Assembly: GCA_030054175.1 (NCBI GenBank)
Contig: JASGCM010000023.1
Location: forward strand, 1-44,717
Reading direction: 5' to 3'
DNA from: Alphaproteobacteria bacterium
GTDB taxonomy: Bacteria; Pseudomonadota; Gammaproteobacteria; Burkholderiales; Burkholderiaceae_C
DNA: 44,717 nucleotides
Part shown: in pieces, positions 17,363-26,598 of the stretch
Layout: the number at the start of each line of letters is the position of its first letter
Position numbering within the stretch: position 1 is the stretch's first letter
Made by a program: the position numbers and the translations under genes
The notes under the pieces: generated by a model
What the model was told of the DNA's origin: nothing
Database searches by the model: none
Seen by the model: the letters and a program-made list of their open reading frames with translations, nothing else

Positions 17363-18539
17363 GTGGTTGATTGTCGGCGCGGGCATCGGTGGCCTGGCGG
17401 CGGCGCTGGCTTTGCAACGTCAGGGTGTCCTGGCCCAGCTGTGGGAACAGGCCCCAGCATTTGGCGAGGCGGGGGCAGGCATCCAATTGGGGCCGAACAC
17501 CACCCGACTGCTGCGAGCCTGGGGGTTGGACGCGGGCTTGCGCAAGATCGCCGATCGCCCACAGGCGCTGATCAGTCGCGATGCCAGAGATGGAGCCGAG
17601 TTGGGGCGACTGGATCTGTCGGACTTTGAGCAACGCTATGGCGCACCCTATCTCTGCATTCATCGGGCCGATTTGCATGCCTTGCTTTGGGCCGCCATCG
17701 ATTCAACCCAAGTCTTGCATCGCTTGGACAACGCCATGGTTGACATCCGCCTGGGCGCCGAGGGGCGTCCCCTGGTGACCGACGCCCGGGGTTCGGTGCA
17801 GCAGCCCGGTGCCGTGATCGGCGCCGACGGATTGTGGAGCCGCGTGCGCCACACGTTGTGGCAAGACGGCCCGCCCACGCCCACTGGCCACTGGGCCTAT
17901 AGGACCATGTTGCCCACGCGTTTGTTGTCCCCGCGTTGGCGGGAACCCCAGGTGCAGGTCTGGATGGCCCCGGGTTTGCATGCCGTGCATTACCCGGTGC
18001 GCCAGGGTGAATGGCTCAACCTGGTGGTTTTGGTCGAATCTTCCGATACCGTCGCAGCACCGGGTTGGGACATCTCGCGAGCGCCCGGTCAGATCCAAGC
18101 CGATTTGCATCAGGCCTTGCGCGGCTTGTGTCCTGATTTGCACGACGTCTTGCGATCGGCAGAGCAGTGGCGTGCTTGGGCCTTGTCGCATCGTGCGCCT
18201 TTGCGTTCGCCCGATGACATGGCCCGAGGACGGGTCGCCTTGTTGGGCGACGCTGCCCACCCCATGTTGCCTTATATGGCCCAAGGGGCGGGCATGGCGA
18301 TGGAAGACGCCTGGCAGTTGGCCCAGAGCTTGGCGCAGTGGCCCGGAGCAGATGCGTCACAAGTCTTGCAAGACTATGCCCAAGCGCGGTGGGCACGCAA
18401 CGCAAGGGTGCAGCGAAAGGCGATGCGCAATGGCGAGATTTTTCATGCCCGTGGGCTCCAGGCCTGGGCCCGCAATGCGGCCCTGCGCATGGCTGCTCCC
18501 CGTTTGATGGATCAACCCTGGCTTTACGGTGCGAACTGA
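17355..18539 (+). CDS. FAD-dependent aromatic-ring monooxygenase (salicylate hydroxylase-like)
   Basis: 394 aa class A flavoprotein monooxygenase. The N-terminal Rossmann GxGxxG is GAGIGG (residues 8-13), the DG motif is GADGLWSRVR, and the GD motif reads ALLGDAAHPMLPYMAQGAGMAMED. All three are intact, so FAD and NAD(P)H binding are expected. The closest named families are salicylate 1-hydroxylase and 3-hydroxybenzoate 6-hydroxylase. Its coupling to a purine deaminase (8-bp overlap) also allows a urate-hydroxylase-like role (HpxO type), which would fit the neighbourhood. The sequence alone does not decide between them. There is no signal peptide. It converges on the ykgJ-like gene. Confidence 0.85.
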   Translation: MSEWLIVGAGIGGLAAALALQRQGVLAQLWEQAPAFGEAGAGIQLGPNTTRLLRAWGLDAGLRKIADRPQALISRDARDGAELGRLDLSDFEQRYGAPYLCIHRADLHALLWAAIDSTQVLHRLDNAMVDIRLGAEGRPLVTDARGSVQQPGAVIGADGLWSRVRHTLWQDGPPTPTGHWAYRTMLPTRLLSPRWREPQVQVWMAPGLHAVHYPVRQGEWLNLVVLVESSDTVAAPGWDISRAPGQIQADLHQALRGLCPDLHDVLRSAEQWRAWALSHRAPLRSPDDMARGRVALLGDAAHPMLPYMAQGAGMAMEDAWQLAQSLAQWPGADASQVLQDYAQARWARNARVQRKAMRNGEIFHARGLQAWARNAALRMAAPRLMDQPWLYGAN

Positions 18540-18577
18540 GGGCCCAAGATTTTGAGCGGACTAAAACCGAGATTACT

Positions 18578-18883
18578 TCAGTCGATGGGGAGCAGGCCAT
18601 GGCGTGCTCGGGCCCGGTTGCAGGCATCGCTGCCTTCAGCAAATTCCCGGCACGGGTTGGGACGCCACTCGTAAATGCCACAACCCACCTTGATGCCGAG
18701 GCTGCCACTCAGGGCGGCGCAGCGGATTGGTACATGGTCGGTGCCGCGCATGCGGCAGGTGTTGCCGTTGACCGGCACGGTCAACCCAGTGGGCACGCTG
18801 CCCCCATGCTCATCGAGTTCGTAGATGGAGAAATCCACCCGGAAGTTGGCGCAACAGGCGCCACATTGCTGGCATTGTGACAT
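18578..18883 (-). CDS. YkgJ-family cysteine cluster protein
   Basis: 101 aa with nine cysteines: CQQCGACC at residues 4-11, then Cys43, Cys55, Cys68, Cys78 and Cys88. This is the CxxCxxCC-type pattern of the YkgJ/zinc- or iron-sulfur-chelating family. Function is not established. Family members are thought to bind metal and may act in protein modification. It follows argF by 16 bp on the same strand and is probably the last gene of an argD-argF-ykgJ transcript. No Shine-Dalgarno sequence is strong, but GACGG lies just before the ATG. Confidence 0.88.
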   Translation of the reverse strand: MSQCQQCGACCANFRVDFSIYELDEHGGSVPTGLTVPVNGNTCRMRGTDHVPIRCAALSGSLGIKVGCGIYEWRPNPCREFAEGSDACNRARARHGLLPID

Positions 18884-18899
18884 CCGTCACCCCGCAGGT

Positions 18900-19829
18900 T
18901 TATTGTCGCCCCAACACCAAATATTCCATCAGGGCCTTTTGCACATGCATGCGATTTTCAGCCTCGTCCCAGACTACCGACTGCGGGCCGTCGATGACCT
19001 CGGCCTCGACCTCTTCACCCCGGTGTGCGGGCAGGCAGTGCATGAACAAGGCGTCGGGCTTGGCTTGCGCCATCATCTCGGCGTCGACACACCAATCGGC
19101 GAAGGCCTGCTTGCGTTGTTCGTTTTCGGCTTCAAAGCCCATGCTGGTCCACACATCGGTGGTGACCAAGTCAGCCCCTTTGCAGGCTTGCTTGGGGTCG
19201 GCAAAGACCTTGTAGCTTTCGTTCGAGCGCAATCCGGCCACAGCCTGGTCGACTTCATAACCACTGGGCGTGCTGAGGTGCACGGTAAAGCCCAGTAACT
19301 CGGCCGCCTGCAACCAGGTGTTGGCCATGTTGTTGCCGTCGCCGACCCAAGCCACTACGCGGCCCTTCAGGCAGGCCAGGGGGTCGGCGGTGTTGCCGCG
19401 TTGCTCGATGAAGGTGAACAAATCGGCCAGGATCTGGCAAGGGTGAAACTCGTTGGTCAGTCCGTTGATGACAGGAACGCGCGAGTACTGTGCAAAGCGC
19501 TCGATCTTGTCTTGGCCGAAAGTCCGAATCATCACCAAATCGACCATGCGGCTGATCACGCGCGCGCTGTCCTCAATGGGCTCGGCACGGCCCAACTGGC
19601 TGTCCCCGGTGGTCAGGTGCACCACCGAGCCACCCAACTGGTACATGCCAGCCTCAAAGCTCACCCGGGTGCGCGTTGAGGCCTTCTCAAAAATCATCGC
19701 CAGTGTGCGGTCGATCAGGGGGTGGTGTTTTTCATAGGCCTTGAACTTATCCTTGATGAAATCCGCCCGCTGGAACAGGTAGGCGTACTCGTCGGCGCTC
19801 AGGTCTGTGAATTGCAGATAGTGCTTCAT
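18900..19829 (-). CDS. argF: Ornithine carbamoyltransferase
   Basis: 309 aa cytoplasmic enzyme making citrulline from ornithine and carbamoyl phosphate in arginine synthesis. The carbamoyl-phosphate loop is STRTR at residues 51-55, HPCQ is at 129-132, and the ornithine-binding HCLPAHRGEEV lies near the C-terminus. All catalytic motifs and the length are standard. The ATG at 19829 was chosen over 19850 because the family starts MKHYLQF. The start overlaps the argD stop as ATGA, so the two genes are translationally coupled. Confidence 0.97.
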   Translation of the reverse strand: MKHYLQFTDLSADEYAYLFQRADFIKDKFKAYEKHHPLIDRTLAMIFEKASTRTRVSFEAGMYQLGGSVVHLTTGDSQLGRAEPIEDSARVISRMVDLVMIRTFGQDKIERFAQYSRVPVINGLTNEFHPCQILADLFTFIEQRGNTADPLACLKGRVVAWVGDGNNMANTWLQAAELLGFTVHLSTPSGYEVDQAVAGLRSNESYKVFADPKQACKGADLVTTDVWTSMGFEAENEQRKQAFADWCVDAEMMAQAKPDALFMHCLPAHRGEEVEAEVIDGPQSVVWDEAENRMHVQKALMEYLVLGRQ

Positions 19830-21019
19830 GAGGTCGCCAAAAACTTGCAAATGATAGGAACCAAAATGGCCACAATCTCATCGGCCTCGGCCTTAGTCAG
19901 TATGAGCGGTGGCACCAAGCGAATCACGCTGTCGGCGGTCACGCTCAGCAACAAACCAGCCTCCAGCGCCTGGGTCATGATGGCACCGCAGGGGCGGTCA
20001 AGTTCAATGCCCAGCATCAGGCCTTGGCCGCGAATTTCCTTCAGGCCGCTCACGCCCTGCAAGCCTTTTTCTAAAGCGTCGCGCAGGTGCTGGCCGACCC
20101 GGGCGGCGTTCTCAAGCAGTTCATCCTCTTCCATGATCCGGATGGTCTCTACCCCGGCGCGCATGGCCAAGGGATTGCCGCCAAAGGTGGTGCCATGGTT
20201 GCCCGGCTGAAAAATCGAAGCGGCTTTTGGGCCGGCCACCACGGCACCGATCGGCACACCCGAGCCCAAGCCTTTGGCCAACGGCATCACGTCGGGCAAA
20301 ATGCCAGCCCACTGGTGAGCGAACCACTTGCCAGTGCGTCCCATGCCGCACTGCACTTCGTCGATCATCAGTAGCCAGTCCCGCTTGTCGCACAGCGTGC
20401 GCACGTCGCGCAGATAATCCTGGCGCATCGGGTTGATGCCGCCTTCGCCCTGAATGGTTTCAAAGAAAACCGCCACCACATTGGGGTTGTCTGCGGTCAG
20501 GCGTTGGAGCGCTTCGATGTCGTTGAGTGGCACGCGTAAAAATCCTTCGACCAAGGGGCCAAATCCTTTTTGGATTTTTTCATTGCCAGTGGCGCTGAGC
20601 GTGGCAATCGAGCGACCGTGAAAAGCTTTTTCGTAGACCACGATGACCGGGTTCTCGATGCCTTTGTCGTGGCCGAACTTGCGGGCCAACTTGATGGCCG
20701 CTTCGTTGGCTTCCAGGCCTGTCGAACAGAAAAACACATTGGTCAAACCCGACTTTTCCACCAGCTTGGCCGCCAAGCGCTCTTGATCGGGCACGTGGTA
20801 ATAGTTGCAGCAGTGGATCATCTTGGCCACTTGGTCTTGCAATGCTGGAACCAGTTTGGGGTGGCCGTGGCCCAGGGTGTTTACTGCAATACCGGCCAGG
20901 GCATCCAGATAGCGCTTGCCATTGGTGTCCCAGACTCGGACGCCCTGTCCATGCGACATGGCCACGGGCAAGCGGCCATATGTGTTCATGGTGTGGGGCG
21001 ACGAGGCGGCGGTAGTCAT
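19826..21019 (-). CDS. argD: Acetylornithine aminotransferase
   Basis: 397 aa class III PLP transaminase. It converts N-acetylglutamate semialdehyde to N-acetylornithine (and often serves as succinyldiaminopimelate aminotransferase). Visible motifs are the FFCSTGLEANEAAIKLAR phosphate-binding region, the DEVQCGMGRTG segment with the pyridine-N Asp, and the PLP lysine in PLAKGLGSGVPIGA. The start at 21019 is supported by AGGAG six bases upstream. The in-frame extension to ATG 21139 has no such support and no similarity to the family. It heads the argD-argF-ykgJ operon and diverges from the DUF3579 gene. Confidence 0.95.
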   Translation of the reverse strand: MTTAASSPHTMNTYGRLPVAMSHGQGVRVWDTNGKRYLDALAGIAVNTLGHGHPKLVPALQDQVAKMIHCCNYYHVPDQERLAAKLVEKSGLTNVFFCSTGLEANEAAIKLARKFGHDKGIENPVIVVYEKAFHGRSIATLSATGNEKIQKGFGPLVEGFLRVPLNDIEALQRLTADNPNVVAVFFETIQGEGGINPMRQDYLRDVRTLCDKRDWLLMIDEVQCGMGRTGKWFAHQWAGILPDVMPLAKGLGSGVPIGAVVAGPKAASIFQPGNHGTTFGGNPLAMRAGVETIRIMEEDELLENAARVGQHLRDALEKGLQGVSGLKEIRGQGLMLGIELDRPCGAIMTQALEAGLLLSVTADSVIRLVPPLILTKAEADEIVAILVPIICKFLATS

Positions 21020-21173
21020 GGCGGCTCCTGGCAAAAAAGAAATCGGCCCAACAGCGGTGAAGCAGGTTGAGCCATTGAAAAGTAATTTTAACCACAAGCC
21101 CAGGCGCAGACTGGGTAAGGCTTTTCTGTCCTGATTCATGCATTCAAGCCCCTGCTCGGAGGGGGATGAAGAC

Positions 21174-21201
21174 TTGTCATATGTCTTATATAAGATATAA
21201 T
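21174..21201 (+). promoter_or_regulatory. Sigma70 promoter with embedded palindromic operator
   Basis: TTGTCA (21174-21179) and a perfect TATAAT (21196-21201) are separated by 16 bp, 22 bp before the DUF3579 start codon. The spacer contains TCTTATATAAGA (21184-21195), a perfect 12-bp palindrome with partial symmetry in the flanks. A repressor bound there would block the promoter directly. The cognate regulator is not in the window. Confidence 0.7.
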
Positions 21202-21223
21202 TTCAGGTATTAACCCTAGTGTC

Positions 21224-21601
21224 ATGCAAGCCCCTTCCAGCCAAGAAATCTTCATCCTCGGCGTGACCCACGCAGGGCAACCCTTCCGCCCCAGCGATTG
21301 GGCCGAAAGGCTGGCTGGCGTCATGAGCCCATTTCGCCCGGGCGGCGCACAAAACCGTCACCACCCCGCCAGTTATTCGCCCTGGTGCGTGCCCACCACC
21401 CTGAACGGCACCAAATGCGTGGTGGTTCACCTCGATCTGCGCCAGGCCGAGCCGATGGCCTTTGACTTCGTCATGAATTTCGCCCGCGACAACGACTTGC
21501 AGACCCTGGAAGCCTGTTTGTTGCCCACCCCAGAGGCCGCTGCGCCCAGCCCTCAGCAGTCGCAGGCCATGACCACCCCGACGCTGCAGTTGCAGGCCTG
21601 A
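21224..21601 (+). CDS. DUF3579 domain-containing protein
   Basis: 125 aa. It begins SSQEIFILGVTHAGQPFRPSDWAERL and contains FRPGG, YSPWCVPT and the conserved FVMNFARDNDLQ segment of the betaproteobacterial DUF3579 family. The C-terminal 25 residues are low-complexity, rich in Pro, Ala and Gln. There is no known function, no signal peptide and no membrane helix. The family is usually found near argF and rpsT, as here. A clear promoter with an embedded palindrome precedes it, so expression is probably controlled. A bidirectional terminator follows. Confidence 0.85.
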   Translation: MQAPSSQEIFILGVTHAGQPFRPSDWAERLAGVMSPFRPGGAQNRHHPASYSPWCVPTTLNGTKCVVVHLDLRQAEPMAFDFVMNFARDNDLQTLEACLLPTPEAAAPSPQQSQAMTTPTLQLQA

Positions 21602-21624
21602 TGTCGGTCAAAAGCGTGGCGGCC

Positions 21625-21650
21625 ATGAAAAAACCGCCCGAAGGCGGTTT
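21625..21650. terminator. Bidirectional rho-independent terminator
   Basis: AAACCGCC (21631-21638) and GGCGGTTT (21643-21650) form a perfect 8-bp stem around the loop CGAA. On the minus strand the stem runs into a T run (TTTTTT, ending the rpsT transcript). On the plus strand it is followed by CTTGTTT (ending the DUF3579 transcript). It sits between these two convergent genes. Confidence 0.85.
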
Positions 21651-21716
21651 CTTGTTTCGCTGTCAGCGCACCCGTTCAAACGGCGACCCCGAGAGGTCGG
21701 GCGATTGACCTGAAAT

Positions 21717-22013
21717 TCAGGCGGTGGCCAGCGCTTTGACTTTGGCCGACAGGCGGCTCTTGTCGCGGGCGGCCTTGTTCTTGTGGAAAATGCCCTTGTC
21801 GGCGATGGCGTCCACCACCGATTGCATCTTTCCGAACAGTTCCGTGGCTTTGGTCTTGTCGCCGGCAGCGACAGCCTTTTCAACGTTCTTGACCACGGTG
21901 CGGTACTTCGAGCGCAGCGAGGTGTTGGCAGAATTCAGTTTCACGTCCTGGCGGGCGCGTTTGCGGCCCGACGCCAGGCGCGGGTTCTTTTTCTTGGGCT
22001 TTCCAGAGGCCAT
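21717..22013 (-). CDS. rpsT: 30S ribosomal protein S20
   Basis: 98 aa basic helical protein that binds 16S rRNA. It begins [20 protein letters not shown] and carries the family segments [17 protein letters not shown] and [14 protein letters not shown]. The start at 22013 has AAGGAA about 8 bases upstream. A longer frame from 22073 has no support. It is monocistronic, diverges from murJ across 65 bp, and ends at the hairpin at 21625-21650. Confidence 0.97.
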   Translation of the reverse strand: MASGKPKKKNPRLASGRKRARQDVKLNSANTSLRSKYRTVVKNVEKAVAAGDKTKATELFGKMQSVVDAIADKGIFHKNKAARDKSRLSAKVKALATA

Positions 22014-22078
22014 GGTGGGTATTCCTTGGTGGTTTGTAGATGATGACAGCGAACCCATGATTATAGCCGACATACACT

Positions 22079-23650
22079 ATGCGGGTGAGCTTATTTAAAT
22101 CAGCCTCCACCGTTTCGCTGTTCACCCTGGCCTCGCGCATCACTGGCTTGGGGCGCGAGCTGCTGATCGCATCCTGGTTTGGGGCCAGCGCCCTGACCGA
22201 CGCGTTCAACGTGGCGTTTCGCATCCCCAACCTGTTTCGCCGCCTGTTCGCCGAGGGTGCGTTCAGCCAGGCATTCGTACCGGTCTTGGCCGCCACCCGC
22301 GAAACCTCGGGCGATGCGGCCACTCGCCGCTTGGTTGGGCATGTCGCCACGCTATTGTTTTGCGCGCTAGTGCTCACTTGCATCATCGGGGTCGCGGGCG
22401 CGCCTGCCTTGGTATGGGCTTTGGCCAGCGGCTTGAGCCAGTCGACCACCGGCCACGAGGCGGCAGTGCTGATGACCCGCATCATGTTCCCCTACATCGG
22501 CTTCATGTCCTTGGTGGCCTTGGCCGCCGGGGTGCTGAATACCTGGGGGCGTTTTGCCGTGCCGGCCGCCGCGCCGGTGTTGTTGAATGTGTCGATGATC
22601 GGTGTGGCCTGGTGGGGCCGTCCATGGTTTGAGTCCTGGGGCTGGCCAGCCATCTATACCTTGGCCGCTGGCGTGATGTTGGGTGGCGTGATGCAGTTGA
22701 CGTTGACATTCGTCGCCTTGCACCGTCTGGGGATCCCTTCTTGGCCCAGCCTGCGCCCCAGTGGTTGGCGCGCGGCTTGGCAAGAAGCGGGATGCCAGCG
22801 CATCTTGGCGCTCATGGCGCCAGCCCTTTTGGGCGTGGGCGTGGCGCAATTGTCCTTGCTGATTAACACCCAAATTGCCTCGCACCTGACACCCGGCAGC
22901 GTCAGTTGGCTGAGTTACGCCGACCGCCTGATGGAGTTCCCAACGGCCTTGCTGGGGGTGGCTTTGGGAGTGGCTTTGATGCCGCAATTGGCGGCGGCCA
23001 AAGCCAGTGGAGACACGCAACGATACAGCGACATGCTCGATTGGGGCTTGCGCGGCGTGGTGCTGTTGGCCACGCCCAGTGCCCTGGGGCTGTTGTGCTT
23101 GGCCACCCCTTTGGTGGCCAGTTTGTACCACTACGGGGCATTCACGGCCCACGATGTGAACCAGACCACGCTGGCGCTGATGGGCTACGGCGTGGGCTTG
23201 CTGGGGTTGGTGGCCATCAAGGTACTGGCCCTGGGTTTTTATGCCAGCCAAGACATCAAAACCCCGGTGCGGGTGGCCATAGGCGTGCTGGTGCTGACCC
23301 AGGTCATTAATCTGGTGCTGGTGCCGTGGTTCGCCCATGCCGGATTGGCACTCTCCATCGGTTTGGGGGCTTGGGTCAATGCCATCTGGTTGTGGTGGGG
23401 GTTGCGGCGACGCGGCCACTACCGGCCGGCCCCGGGTTGGGGGCGGTTTTTGCTGCAGGTGGGGCTGGCTTGTTTGGTGTTGGCAGCATGGTTGCTGTGG
23501 GTGGCTCGGTCTTTGGACTGGGTCGCTTTGCAAGCCCAGCCATGGACCCGGCTGGGCTGGCTGTTGCTGACTTTGGCCGTGTCAGCGCTATTGTATTTCG
23601 GCGTGTTGCGGGTGGTCGGCTTGAAGATGCGTGCATGGATGCAAATTTGA
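22079..23650 (+). CDS. murJ: Lipid II flippase
   Basis: 523 aa inner-membrane protein of the MOP superfamily with about 14 helices. It moves lipid II across the membrane for peptidoglycan synthesis. The N-terminus SLFKSASTVSLFTLASRITGLGRELLIA and the segment FRIPNLFRRLFAEGAFSQAFVPV, with its essential arginines, are classic MurJ. The length is standard. Many homologues start two codons later (at the Val-Ser-Leu-Phe part), but the ATG at 22079 is the first possible start. It is followed after 15 bp by the SirB1 gene, as in many Burkholderiales. Confidence 0.96.
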   Translation: MRVSLFKSASTVSLFTLASRITGLGRELLIASWFGASALTDAFNVAFRIPNLFRRLFAEGAFSQAFVPVLAATRETSGDAATRRLVGHVATLLFCALVLTCIIGVAGAPALVWALASGLSQSTTGHEAAVLMTRIMFPYIGFMSLVALAAGVLNTWGRFAVPAAAPVLLNVSMIGVAWWGRPWFESWGWPAIYTLAAGVMLGGVMQLTLTFVALHRLGIPSWPSLRPSGWRAAWQEAGCQRILALMAPALLGVGVAQLSLLINTQIASHLTPGSVSWLSYADRLMEFPTALLGVALGVALMPQLAAAKASGDTQRYSDMLDWGLRGVVLLATPSALGLLCLATPLVASLYHYGAFTAHDVNQTTLALMGYGVGLLGLVAIKVLALGFYASQDIKTPVRVAIGVLVLTQVINLVLVPWFAHAGLALSIGLGAWVNAIWLWWGLRRRGHYRPAPGWGRFLLQVGLACLVLAAWLLWVARSLDWVALQAQPWTRLGWLLLTLAVSALLYFGVLRVVGLKMRAWMQI

Positions 23651-23665
23651 AGGCATGATGGGGTC

Positions 23666-24385
23666 ATGAGTTATCGTTTTGCTGTGCCCACTGCCCTCGA
23701 TTACTTCCGCTCGTTGGTGGCCGACGAGGGCACCTTTCCGTTGCTTGAGGCCGCCGCCAGTTTGGCACAAGACGAGTACCCCGACATCGATGTGGCGCAA
23801 GTGCTGGCGCAGGTCGACCGGATTCAAGCCCGCCTGAACCGCCGCGTGAGCAATCAAGAGGACGAGCTACAACGATTGCGCGTGCTCAACGCCTGTTTTT
23901 TTGAGGAATTGGGCTTTGCCGGCAATGTCAACGACTATTACGACCCCGACAACAGCTTCATCCATTTGGTTTTGCGCGGCCGGCGCGGCATCCCCATCAG
24001 TTTGGCGGTGATCTGGTTGGAGTTGGCGCAGGGTTTGGGTTTATCGGCCGAAGGAGTGAATTTCCCCGGACATTTTTTGGTCAAGGTGAACCTCAGCGAG
24101 CCGTGTCACGGACAGGTGGTCCTCGATCCTTTCACCGGTGAATCACTGGGGCGCGAAGAGCTGCTTGAGCGGATACAAAGCGTGGCCACCCCGGTGCACC
24201 ATGGTCGCCAACGCGATCCCGATGACCTGTTGCTGACACATCTCTTGCCCGCCACTGGTCGTGACATCATTTGGCGCATGCTGCGCAATTTGGAAGAGAT
24301 TTACCGATCACAACAGGACATGCCGAGGTTGGCGGCCGTTCGCGCACGCATCGACGTGTTGCGCGAAGCCAGCGATATCGAGTGA
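23666..24385 (+). CDS. SirB1-family (transglutaminase-like/TPR) protein
   Basis: 239 aa. The transglutaminase-like SirB1 domain spans about residues 35-165 (LRVLNACFFEELGFAGN, then RGIPISLAVIWLELAQGLGL and GVNFPGHFLVKV), followed by a short TPR-like helical end. The function is not established. Related proteins are sometimes annotated as regulators of invasion, without biochemical proof. No membrane segment or signal peptide. It is 15 bp downstream of murJ and probably co-transcribed with it, which suggests a housekeeping role. Confidence 0.88.
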   Translation: MSYRFAVPTALDYFRSLVADEGTFPLLEAAASLAQDEYPDIDVAQVLAQVDRIQARLNRRVSNQEDELQRLRVLNACFFEELGFAGNVNDYYDPDNSFIHLVLRGRRGIPISLAVIWLELAQGLGLSAEGVNFPGHFLVKVNLSEPCHGQVVLDPFTGESLGREELLERIQSVATPVHHGRQRDPDDLLLTHLLPATGRDIIWRMLRNLEEIYRSQQDMPRLAAVRARIDVLREASDIE

Positions 24386-24390
24386 ATGTT

Positions 24391-24410
24391 CAGGCCTGGC
24401 GCGTGGCCTG
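24391..24410. terminator. Possible shared hairpin between convergent genes
   Basis: CAGGCC (24391-24396) and GGCCTG (24405-24410) form a perfect 6-bp stem in the 34-bp gap between the SirB1 and purM stops. There is no T run, so terminator function is uncertain. Confidence 0.3.
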
Positions 24411-24419
24411 GGCGGCGAC

Positions 24420-25466
24420 TTAAACCAATTGCACCGCGGCGCCTTGCGCGCGCGGCACCACCGTGCCTATGGCATGGACCCGCTCGCCCAGCTGGGTCAG
24501 GGTCTGGGTGACGGACTGTTGCTCGTGCGCCGGAACCACCAACACCATGCCAATGCCGTTATTGAAGGTGCGGTTCATTTCGATGTCGTCAATGCCGGCT
24601 TCGGTTTGTAGCCAGTGAAACAGTTGGCTGCGCGGCCAACTGCCCAGAACCAGATCGACGCCTAACCCTTGTGGCAGCACGCGGGGAATGTTTTCCAGCA
24701 GGCTGCCACCAGTGATGTGCGCGAGAGCCTTGATGCCGCCCTCGGCTTGCGCTGGATGTGCTTTGAGCGCGGCCAGCACGGGCTTGACATACAAGCGGGT
24801 TGGGGCCATGACGGCTTGGCGAAACGGCATGCCGTCGAGCTCTTGCGGCAGGCGTTGGTCGGTGCGCTCAATGACCTTGCGCACCAGCGAAAAGCCATTC
24901 GAATGCACGCCATTGGATGACAGTCCCAGCACCACGTCTCCGGCCCGGACATGACGTCCGTCAAGGATGGCCGATTTTTCAACGACGCCGACGGCAAATC
25001 CGGCCAAATCGTATTCGCCCGGCGGGTACATGCCGGGCATTTCGGCGGTTTCCCCGCCGATCAGGGCGCAGCCCGAGGCCTCACAACCCGAGGCGATGCC
25101 GCCCACCACCTGCGCTGCGGTCTCCACATGCAACTTGCCGCAGGCGAAGTAATCGAGGAAAAACAGCGGTTCGGCGCCTTGCACCAAGATGTCGTTCACG
25201 CTCATGCCCACCAGGTCGATGCCCACGGTGTCGTGCATGCCCCACTCGAATGCCAGTTTGAGTTTGGTGCCCACGCCGTCGGTGCCGCTGACCATGACAG
25301 GTTCGCGGTAGTGCTTGGGCATTTCAAACAGGGCGCCAAAGCCCCCAATGCCGGCCAGCACTCCCGGACGCAGGGTTTTGCGGGCCAGAGGCTTGATGCG
25401 TTCGACCAAGGCGTCACCGGCGTCGATGTCCACGCCGGAATCTTTGTAGGATAGGGGTTGCTTCAT
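24420..25466 (-). CDS. purM: Phosphoribosylformylglycinamidine cyclo-ligase (AIR synthetase)
   Basis: 348 aa enzyme forming aminoimidazole ribotide from FGAM with ATP, step 5 of purine synthesis. It begins [19 protein letters not shown] and contains [37 protein letters not shown], and [12 protein letters not shown], all typical of PurM. The ATG at 25466 starts the family's usual N-terminus, and the in-frame extension upstream to 25649 would overlap the divergent transporter gene. It diverges from the AI-2E transporter gene across 70 bp. Confidence 0.97.
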   Translation of the reverse strand: MKQPLSYKDSGVDIDAGDALVERIKPLARKTLRPGVLAGIGGFGALFEMPKHYREPVMVSGTDGVGTKLKLAFEWGMHDTVGIDLVGMSVNDILVQGAEPLFFLDYFACGKLHVETAAQVVGGIASGCEASGCALIGGETAEMPGMYPPGEYDLAGFAVGVVEKSAILDGRHVRAGDVVLGLSSNGVHSNGFSLVRKVIERTDQRLPQELDGMPFRQAVMAPTRLYVKPVLAALKAHPAQAEGGIKALAHITGGSLLENIPRVLPQGLGVDLVLGSWPRSQLFHWLQTEAGIDDIEMNRTFNNGIGMVLVVPAHEQQSVTQTLTQLGERVHAIGTVVPRAQGAAVQLV

Positions 25467-25536
25467 GGCGGATGCTTTGGGTCTCGATGACCGATAAAAT
25501 CTGTCCCATTCTAGTGACGCCCCATCGGGCCCCTGT

Positions 25537-26598
25537 ATGCAATTACCCAAAGACCCGCAAAAACTGACCTTGATGGCCGCGCTGGTTCTGGCCGTGATGG
25601 CTTTGGGCGTGGCCCTGTCGGCGGTGCTGTCGCCTTTTCTCATGGCCACGGCGTTGGCTTATCTGCTGGCGGGCGGGGTTGCGCGTTTGCAGCACCTGGG
25701 CCTGCCGCGCCCGCTGGCGGTGCTGCTGGTCGAATTGCTGTTCATTCTGGTGGTGCTGGCGCTGGCGGCTTTGGTGGTGCCGGTGCTGGCGCACGAGTGG
25801 CCTTTGCTGCGTGACCAGTTGCCTGTGTTGGCGCAAAAGATCGATGCCTGGCTCACCCCTTGGCTGCACGCCTGGGGCATCGATTTGCGGTTGGATGTCG
25901 AGAGCGTCAAGGCCTTTGTGCGCGATCACCTCAGTGACAACTTGGGCGATGGCGCTGCACGCATGCTTTCATCGCTGAGATTGGGCGGCAGCGTGGTCTT
26001 GGCCGTTGTCGGGCACGCGATTTTGGTGCCCGTGGCTTTGTACTACCTTTTGCTGGCTTGGCCACGCTTGATGGTGCGCTTGCGACAAGCCCTGCCGTTG
26101 GCCTGGCGTGCCCCGGTTGGCGAGTTTTTGACCGATTGCGACCAAGTGATGGGCGGTTACCTGCGGGGTCAGTTGTCGGTCATGGCTGCCATGGCGCTGT
26201 TTTACGCTGTGACTTTGCAACTGGGTGGACTCGATCTGGCGTGGCCGATAGGCATCTTCACGGGCTTGGCCTTGTGCGTGCCCTATGTGGGTTTTGGCAT
26301 TGGCTTGGCGTTGGCGCTACTGGCTGCTCTGCTGGAGTTTGAACCGATGTATGCCCTGTTGCTGGTGGGTGGGGTGTACGGCTTGGGCCAGATGATCGAG
26401 GGCTTCGCATTGACCCCGCGTTGGGTGGGTGAGCGCATCGGACTGCATCCGCTGGCGGTGATTTTTGCCTTGTTGGCCTTTGGCCAACTGCTCGGCTTTG
26501 TTGGCGTCTTGTTGGCCCTGCCGGCCAGTGCCATGTTGGTGGTGGCTTGGCGCCACCTGGTCTCCAATTGGCTGGCCAAAGACCAGGACGCTGCATGA
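25537..26598 (+). CDS. AI-2E family transporter (putative permease)
   Basis: 353 aa inner-membrane protein of the AI-2E/PerM family with about eight helices. These are a pair at residues 10-45 and one at 60-85, then a soluble stretch (about 90-150), then a C-terminal block with [18 protein letters not shown] and [23 protein letters not shown], the family's most conserved segments. The substrate is unproven, and family members have been linked to autoinducer-2 export or Na+/H+ exchange. Its stop overlaps the hda start as ATGA, beginning a tightly packed operon. Co-location of this permease with hda and purM is common in betaproteobacteria. Confidence 0.93.
   Translation: MQLPKDPQKLTLMAALVLAVMALGVALSAVLSPFLMATALAYLLAGGVARLQHLGLPRPLAVLLVELLFILVVLALAALVVPVLAHEWPLLRDQLPVLAQKIDAWLTPWLHAWGIDLRLDVESVKAFVRDHLSDNLGDGAARMLSSLRLGGSVVLAVVGHAILVPVALYYLLLAWPRLMVRLRQALPLAWRAPVGEFLTDCDQVMGGYLRGQLSVMAAMALFYAVTLQLGGLDLAWPIGIFTGLALCVPYVGFGIGLALALLAALLEFEPMYALLLVGGVYGLGQMIEGFALTPRWVGERIGLHPLAVIFALLAFGQLLGFVGVLLALPASAMLVVAWRHLVSNWLAKDQDAA

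Noticed and set aside
22367..23533. 388-codon minus-strand ORF opposite murJ
   Set aside because: Gln/His/Pro-rich shadow typical of the reverse strand of a GC-rich membrane protein gene.
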